64,000 nucleotides of DNA from CAJXYS01 sp913063035 (GTDB taxonomy: Bacteria > Pseudomonadota > Alphaproteobacteria > Rhodobacterales > Rhodobacteraceae). Shown in pieces: positions 59,080 through 64,000 of the stretch. A model generated the notes under the pieces. That model saw only the letters and a list, made by a program, of their open reading frames with translations, had not been told where the DNA came from and made no database searches. Location of the stretch: NCBI RefSeq assembly GCF_050586465.1, contig NZ_JBOCEG010000001.1, forward strand, positions 124,001-188,000, written 5' to 3'. Every line of letters begins with the position of its first letter. The stretch's first letter is position 1. The position numbers were made by a program, and so were the translations under genes.

Positions 59080-59673
59080 ATGGCTTATGTGAAATGGGGC
59101 GTGATCGCCGCCGTGCTTGCCGCCTTCGTCGGGCTGCTGCACTGGTCGCTGCCGCAGCGCGACATCGTGCAGATCGTGGGAACCGACGTGAAGCGCGAGG
59201 ACGTCACCCGCGGCGACGGCGAGATCATGAGCCGCGACGTGCGGTTCATCAATGCCCGGACCGAGGAAGGCCGCCCGCGCGTGTACCGCAACGAGGACAC
59301 GGGGTGGGGGTTTCCCTTCTACTTCAAGTTCGACACCGGCGACCTGACCGCCGAGGCGCAGAGCCTGGCCAAGACCGACCAATGGGTGGCGGTGACCCAT
59401 TACGGCTGGCGGATCCCGCTCTTCTCGATGTTCCCGAACGCGGTCAGCCTGCGCGAGGTCACCGGACCGGCGGCGAGCTTCTTCCCCTGGTTCAACGTGA
59501 TCTTCCTGACCGTTCTGGCCCTGGCGCTTTTTGCGATCTACCGCCGCATCCAGCGTTTCCGGCGCCGCCGCATCGACCCGGTGCTCGAGGATATCGACGA
59601 AAGCTGGGACGAGATGGGCGACCGCGCCAGCGGATTGTGGCAGCGGGTCAGGCGGTTCTTCTCGGGGCGCTGA
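59080..59673 (+). CDS. DUF1523 family membrane protein
   Basis: A 197-residue protein with an N-terminal helix (4-24), an extracytoplasmic segment (VQIVGTDVKREDVTRGDGEIMSRDVRF pattern in two parts), a second helix (~136-156) and a basic/acidic cytoplasmic tail (FRRRRIDPVLEDIDESWDEMG). It matches DUF1523, an alphaproteobacterial family of unknown role. An ACGAGGAGAG ribosome-binding site precedes the ATG. Its stop abuts the stop of the convergent ALDH16 gene with no gap. Confidence 0.85.
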   Translation: MAYVKWGVIAAVLAAFVGLLHWSLPQRDIVQIVGTDVKREDVTRGDGEIMSRDVRFINARTEEGRPRVYRNEDTGWGFPFYFKFDTGDLTAEAQSLAKTDQWVAVTHYGWRIPLFSMFPNAVSLREVTGPAASFFPWFNVIFLTVLALALFAIYRRIQRFRRRRIDPVLEDIDESWDEMGDRASGLWQRVRRFFSGR

Positions 59674-62046
59674 TCACGCGCCCCAGGGCACCCAGATGTT
59701 CTTGACCTCGGTCGCCTGGCGCAGAAACTCCTGCCCCTCGCCATCCGGCCCGGCCCAGTCGCGGCCCAGGCCGTCATTGAACCATGTCCGCTTCAGGTTC
59801 CCGGCGGACTCCGCCTCGATCGTGGCGGAAAGTTCCGCCGCCCCGAAACACCAGACCGCGTCCACGTCGAGATGCCCGGCCAGCGGCCCGGCCAGGTCGC
59901 CGTGGCGGCCGGTGACGATGTTGACGACGCCGCCCGGCAGGTCCGAGGTGTCGAGCACCTGGTAGAAGTCCGTCGCCGCCAGCGGGGCGGTCTCGGAGGG
60001 CACCAGAACGCAGGTGTTGCCCATCGCCACCGCCGGTCCCATCACCGACACAAGCCCGAGCAGCGGCGCCGCGTCGGAACAGATCGCCCCGATCACCCCC
60101 ACCGGTTCGTTCATGGCCAGCGCCATGCCGCGCATCGGCACGTCATGGGCCGCGCCGTCATACTTGTCGGCCCAGGCGGCATAGGTGAAGAGCCGCTGCA
60201 CCGCGGCGTCCACCTCGGCCGTGGCGGCCTTGACCTGCTGGCCGGTCATCGTGCGGATGCGCGCGGCGAACTCGTCCGCGCGGGCCGACAGGTTTTCGGC
60301 GATGAAGTAGAGGATCTGCGCCCGCTGGTGGCCATGTGTCCGCCCCCAGGCATCGGCCTTGCGGGCGGCCTCGACGGCGTTGCGGATATCCTTGCGGTTG
60401 CCCAGCCCCACATGCCCGGCGAGCCGGCCGCGCGGCCCGGCGACGGGCATGGCATAGCCGCCGTCCGGGCGGGCCTGCTTGCCGCCGATATAGAGCTTGG
60501 CGGTGCGGTCGATCCCGTCGCCGGCGCGCGGGGCGGCGCGCGCTGCACCCTGTCGCGCGACCAGCCGTCTCGGCGTCGCCACCGGGATCTTCCGGGTATA
60601 GGCATAGAGCCCTTCGCGCCCGCCCTCGCGGCCGAAGCCCGACTCGCGCCGCCCGCCGAAACCCGCGGCGGCGTCGAACATGTTGGTGCCGTTCACCCAG
60701 ACCACGCCCGCGGCCAGCCGCGGCGCGATGTCGAGGGCGAGGTTGATGTTTTCCGACCAGACGCTCGCGGCCAGCCCGTAGCGGGTGTTGTTGGCCAGCG
60801 CCACGGCCTCGGCGGGGGTGCGGAACGTGGTGGAGACCAGCACCGGGCCGAAGATTTCCTCTTGCATCAGCGGGGCTGCCGGATCGAGGCCGGTGACCAG
60901 CGTCGGCGGGTAGTAGCAGCCGCCCTCGGGCAGGGGCGCGGCGGTGCGATGCACCTGCGCGCCCTCGGCGGTGCCGTCCTCGACCAGTCGCGTGATCCGG
61001 TCGAGCTGGCCGCGATCCACGATCGCGCCCACGTCCACGGCCTTGTCCAGAGGATCGCCCACGCGCAGCTTATCCATCCGCGCCCTGAGCCTGGCATAAA
61101 AGCCGTCCGCCACGCTTTCCTGCACCAGCAGCCGCGAGCCGGCGCAGCAGACCTCGCCCTGGTTGAACCAGATCGCGTCCACCAGGCCCTCGACGGCGCT
61201 GTCCAGGTCGGCGTCGTCGAAGACGATGAAGGGCGACTTGCCGCCAAGTTCCAGCGTCAGCCGCTTGCCCTGGCCGGCCGTGGCCGCGCGGATGCGCCGA
61301 CCGATGGTGGTGGACCCGGTGAAGGCCACCTTGTCGACGCCCGCATGCGCGACCAGCGCGGCGCCGGTCTCGCCGGCGCCGGTCAGGATATTGACGACGC
61401 CCGCCGGCAGCCCGGCCTCCCGGCAGATCTCGGCGAAGAGCAGGGCGGTCAGCGGTGTCTGCTCGGCGGGTTTCAGCACCACCGTGTTGCCCATGGCCAG
61501 AGCCGGGGCGATTTTCCAGGCGAGCATCAGCAGCGGGAAGTTCCACGGGATCACCTGCCCGCAGACGCCCAGCGGCGCCTGGCCGGGCATCTCGGTTTCC
61601 ATCAGCTGCGCCGCACCGGCATGATAGTAGAAATGCCGCGCGACGAGCGGGATATCGATGTCGCGGCTCTCGCGGATGGGCTTGCCGTTGTCGAGCGTCT
61701 CGAGCACCGCGAGCAGCCGCGCGTGTTTCTGCACCAGCCGGGCCAGGGCATAGAGATGCCGGGCCCGCGCATGCCCGCTGCGCCGAGCCCAGCCGGGCTG
61801 GGCCTTGCGGGCCGCAGTCACGGCGGCGTCCACATCCGCGGCCCCGGCTTCGGCCACATGGGCGAGGGTCACCTCGTCTGCCGGGTTCACGGTCTCGAAA
61901 TGCCGCCCGGAAAGAGGCGCGCGGAACGCGCCACCGATGAACAGTCCGAACCGGCGGTCGTTACCGTCCAGCCAGTCCATCGCCGGGCGCGCATCCTCGG
62001 GGGCCGGGCCGTAGTCCATGGTCTCGAAGATCTCTTTCACGGTCAT
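59674..62046 (-). CDS. ALDH16-type tandem aldehyde dehydrogenase
   Basis: A 790-residue protein made of two ALDH units. Unit 1 (~30-490) is complete: IPWNFPLLMLAWK, LKPAEQTPLTA, Glu 266 (LELGGKSP) and Cys 300/301 (NQGEVCCAGSR). Unit 2 (~520-790) keeps the fold (FTYAAWADKYDG, VPSETAPL) but lacks the catalytic Cys motif, as in the ALDH16 family, where it serves structural or channel roles. It lies 4 bases after deoC, so it probably oxidises the acetaldehyde released by DeoC to acetate. Start at 62046 by homology and spacing. Confidence 0.9.
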   Translation of the reverse strand: MTVKEIFETMDYGPAPEDARPAMDWLDGNDRRFGLFIGGAFRAPLSGRHFETVNPADEVTLAHVAEAGAADVDAAVTAARKAQPGWARRSGHARARHLYALARLVQKHARLLAVLETLDNGKPIRESRDIDIPLVARHFYYHAGAAQLMETEMPGQAPLGVCGQVIPWNFPLLMLAWKIAPALAMGNTVVLKPAEQTPLTALLFAEICREAGLPAGVVNILTGAGETGAALVAHAGVDKVAFTGSTTIGRRIRAATAGQGKRLTLELGGKSPFIVFDDADLDSAVEGLVDAIWFNQGEVCCAGSRLLVQESVADGFYARLRARMDKLRVGDPLDKAVDVGAIVDRGQLDRITRLVEDGTAEGAQVHRTAAPLPEGGCYYPPTLVTGLDPAAPLMQEEIFGPVLVSTTFRTPAEAVALANNTRYGLAASVWSENINLALDIAPRLAAGVVWVNGTNMFDAAAGFGGRRESGFGREGGREGLYAYTRKIPVATPRRLVARQGAARAAPRAGDGIDRTAKLYIGGKQARPDGGYAMPVAGPRGRLAGHVGLGNRKDIRNAVEAARKADAWGRTHGHQRAQILYFIAENLSARADEFAARIRTMTGQQVKAATAEVDAAVQRLFTYAAWADKYDGAAHDVPMRGMALAMNEPVGVIGAICSDAAPLLGLVSVMGPAVAMGNTCVLVPSETAPLAATDFYQVLDTSDLPGGVVNIVTGRHGDLAGPLAGHLDVDAVWCFGAAELSATIEAESAGNLKRTWFNDGLGRDWAGPDGEGQEFLRQATEVKNIWVPWGA

Positions 62047-62050
62047 GGCC

Positions 62051-63103
62051 TTACCCCATCGGATGGCGGTAGCCGGCCGAGTAATGGCCGGTGACATGGT
62101 GTTCAAGCTGGCGCTCGATATCGCCCAGCAGGCTCGAGGCGCCGAAGCGGAAGAGATGCGGGCGCAGCCAGTCGTCGCCCAGTTCCTCTTTCATCAGGGT
62201 CATCCAGGTCAGCGCATCCTTGGCCTTGGAAATTCCGCCCGCCGGCTTGAAGCCGACGGCGTGGCCGGTGCGCGCGCCGTAGTCGCGGATCGCGCGCAGC
62301 ATGGTCAGCGAGACGGGCAGGGTGGCGTTGACGGGCTCCTTGCCGGTCGAGGTCTTGATGAAATCGGCCCCGGCCATCATGCACACAAGGCTCGCCCGGG
62401 CCACGTTGCGCAGCGTGCCGAGCTCCCCGGTGGCCAGGATCGCCTTCACATGCGCGGGGCCGCAGGCCGCGCGAAAGGCGTGCATCTCGTCATAGAGCGC
62501 CTGCCAGTCGCCGGTCAGCACGTGGCGGCGCGAGATCACGATGTCGATCTCGTCCGCGCCGGCCTTTACCGACTCCTCGATTTCCGCGATCCGGAGATGC
62601 AGCGGCGAGAGCCCGGCCGGAAACCCCGTCGAGACCGCCGCGACCGGGATACCGCTGCCCGCAAGCGCGGCGACCGCGGGCGGCACCATTTCGTGATAGA
62701 CGCAGACCGCCCCCGTGGTGAGCTTCGTCCCGGTCATCCCGAGCGCCTCCAGCAGGTCGTCGCGGACCGGGTGGCGCGCCTTGGCGCAGAGCCGCCGCAC
62801 GCGGCCCGGCGTGTCGTCTCCCGCGAGCGTCGTCAGGTCGATCAGCGTGATCGCGCGCAGTAGCCACGCGGCCTGCCAGTCCTTCTTGACCGACCGCCGC
62901 CCCGGCAGGGTCTTCGCGCGGCGTTCGATGGCGCTGGTATTGGCCTGCACGGCAGCGACCCAGTCCAGATCGAGCGCGGTCCCGGGGTTGCGCTGTGGCT
63001 GGACCTGGGGCAGGTCGGGCACCTTGGCCCCGGCCTGCGCGTGGGTGGACGTCTGCACGGGGAAAGCCCTCGTCTCGGCTGCCATCGCGGCGGAGCGTTG
63101 CAT
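62051..63103 (-). CDS. deoC: Deoxyribose-phosphate aldolase
   Basis: A 350-residue class I aldolase cleaving 2-deoxyribose-5-phosphate to acetaldehyde and glyceraldehyde-3-phosphate. Schiff-base Lys 250 is in DFIKTSTGKEP and the proton-relay Lys 286 in VGFKPAGGI. About 80 residues longer than E. coli DeoC at the N-terminus, a long form seen in some alphaproteobacteria and eukaryotes. Alternative start at Met 7. Coupled with ALDH16 for deoxynucleoside catabolism. Confidence 0.93.
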   Translation of the reverse strand: MQRSAAMAAETRAFPVQTSTHAQAGAKVPDLPQVQPQRNPGTALDLDWVAAVQANTSAIERRAKTLPGRRSVKKDWQAAWLLRAITLIDLTTLAGDDTPGRVRRLCAKARHPVRDDLLEALGMTGTKLTTGAVCVYHEMVPPAVAALAGSGIPVAAVSTGFPAGLSPLHLRIAEIEESVKAGADEIDIVISRRHVLTGDWQALYDEMHAFRAACGPAHVKAILATGELGTLRNVARASLVCMMAGADFIKTSTGKEPVNATLPVSLTMLRAIRDYGARTGHAVGFKPAGGISKAKDALTWMTLMKEELGDDWLRPHLFRFGASSLLGDIERQLEHHVTGHYSAGYRHPMG

Positions 63104-63140
63104 GGAAGCCGGGGCGTTTCAAGCTGCCCGGCGCGCGGGG

Positions 63141-63935
63141 TCAGTCCTGCCGGATCGCCCGCCCGGCGGCGAGTGCGACGGCGAAGCCGGCCGCAGCGAC
63201 CGCGACGATCGTGGGCCCTGTGGGGGTGTCCCAGTGAAAGGACGCCCCAAGCCCGGCCAGCGCCGCCCCGGCGGCGAAGAGCGCGGCGAGCGCGGCCATG
63301 CCTTCGGGGGATCGGGCAAAGCTGCGCGCCGCGGCGGCCGGGATGATCAGCATCGAGGCGATCAGCAGCGCCCCCACCACCTTGATCGCCACCGCGACCA
63401 CCAGCGCCAGCGCCAGGGTCAGCACCATCCGCTCGCGCCGGGGATCGATGCCCGAGGCGAAGGCGAGATCGGCGTTCAGGGTTGCCGTCAGCAGCGGCCG
63501 CCAGCGCCAGGCCAGCAGCCCGAGGACCGCCGCCGCGCCGCCCCAGATCACCGCCAGGTCGGCGCGGCCCACCGCGAGAATGTCGCCGAAGAGATAGCCC
63601 AGCAGGTCGACCCGCACGCCGTCGAGAAGCGAGACCGCCACCAGCCCCAGCGCAAGGGTCGAATGCGCGACGACCCCGAGCAGCGTGTCGGTGGAATGGG
63701 CGCGCCCGCCAAGGCCGGCCACCACCGCCGCGGCGGCGAGGGCCACGGCCAGAACGCCTGCGAAGATCGAGATCTCCAGCGCCAGCGCCAGCGCGACGCC
63801 GAGGATCGCGGCATGGGCCGTCGCATCCCCGAAATAGGCCATGCGCCGCCAGACGACGAAACAGCCCAGCGGACCGGCGGCCAGCCCGAGTCCGACGCCC
63901 GCCAGCGCCGCGCGCAGGAGGAAATCGTCCAGCAT
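63141..63935 (-). CDS. znuB: High-affinity zinc ABC transporter permease ZnuB
   Basis: A 264-residue membrane permease of the ABC-3 family with about 7-8 helices. GPLGCFVVWRRMAYFGDATAHAAILGVAL near the start and the IKVVGALLIASMLIIPAAAARSFA segment are family hallmarks. It imports Zn2+ (or Mn2+) with ZnuC and ZnuA. Its start shares one base with the stop of the upstream znuC (TGATG). The permease class alone does not fix the metal; the His-rich ZnuC tail points to zinc. Confidence 0.9.
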   Translation of the reverse strand: MLDDFLLRAALAGVGLGLAAGPLGCFVVWRRMAYFGDATAHAAILGVALALALEISIFAGVLAVALAAAAVVAGLGGRAHSTDTLLGVVAHSTLALGLVAVSLLDGVRVDLLGYLFGDILAVGRADLAVIWGGAAAVLGLLAWRWRPLLTATLNADLAFASGIDPRRERMVLTLALALVVAVAIKVVGALLIASMLIIPAAAARSFARSPEGMAALAALFAAGAALAGLGASFHWDTPTGPTIVAVAAAGFAVALAAGRAIRQD

Positions 63936-64000
63936 CAGCCGTCCCCCGGCCCGTGGGCGTGGGCATGTTCGTGCCCGTGATCGTGCTCATGGCGGTAGAG
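63935..64000 (-). CDS. znuC: ZnuC ATPase, C-terminal fragment (truncated by window edge)
   Basis: The last 21 codons plus stop of a gene running off the window. The tail reads LYRHEHDHGHEHAHAHG..., a His-rich stretch typical of ZnuC, the ATPase of the zinc importer, where it may bind or sense Zn2+. It overlaps znuB by one base. The rest lies outside the window. Confidence 0.75.
   Translation of the reverse strand, partial: LYRHEHDHGHEHAHAHGPGDG

Overview
The window is a GC-rich (roughly two thirds G+C) chromosomal segment of an alphaproteobacterium, most likely Rhodobacterales (roseobacter/Rhodobacter type). Pointers are MipZ, a stand-alone F0 operon with paired b and b' subunits, glycolate oxidase glcDEF, DUF1285/DUF1523/DUF599 proteins, a BatA/DUF4159 operon and an intergenic repeat of a kind I associate with this order. 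No rRNA, tRNA, CRISPR array, insertion sequence or prophage was recognised. Taxonomy is inferred from protein families and gene order only.

Layout. (1) 68-6806, minus strand: a translation/secretion operon ffh - GNAT - chorismate mutase - rpsP - tiny membrane ORF - rimM - membrane protein - trmD - rplS - rpmE, closed by a strong terminator at 901-927, then mipZ. Most junctions are 1 or 4 base stop/start overlaps. (2) 7043-9941: divergent azoR/lysR around a palindrome, a DMT exporter and an ArsR regulator with its own palindrome. (3) 10094-12806: the atpI-B-E-F'-F operon with a good promoter and terminator. (4) 12821-17056: a GntR/FCD regulator, an OmpA-type lipoprotein, an AraC/alkyl-DNA methyltransferase fusion, nth and an adenosine-kinase-like gene. 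(5) 17120-21294: a divergent sulfotransferase/glycosyltransferase pair, HIT protein, an orphan ABC ATPase and a CHCC zinc protein. (6) 21386-27570: polA, an ArsM-like methyltransferase, UspA, a cation-diffusion facilitator with a native His6 stretch, and an Acg-type flavoprotein. (7) 27661-36494: SDR-DUF1285 opposite a moxR-DUF58-BatA/DUF4159-VWA operon, then DUF599. (8) 36524-40497: glcDEF. (9) 40586-44225: a secreted trypsin-like protease, Hsp20 and an exported phytase-like protein.

(10) 44372-58950 is a catabolic/transport region: GabD-like ALDH, cupin, a NylC-like self-cleaving hydrolase, SDR, a second ALDH, a dipeptide-type ABC transporter (fused ATPase plus two permeases), creatinase on the opposite strand, a DMT exporter, the solute-binding protein and an M20 deacylase. 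Together these suit uptake and breakdown of amide- or guanidino-linked nitrogen compounds. (11) 59080-64000: DUF1523, a two-domain ALDH16 next to deoC (acetaldehyde made, then oxidised), and the zinc importer znuB with the last codons of znuC.

The most testable regulatory result is a 21-base sequence (17 identities) that covers the -10 region of both the GntR regulator gene (12821-13594) and glcDEF 23 kb away. It suggests that the regulator controls itself and glycolate oxidation. Other leads are a leaderless, palindrome-bearing promoter at the arsM-like gene, a hairpin-rich leader ahead of creatinase, two small genes, and the sulfotransferase/glycosyltransferase pair.
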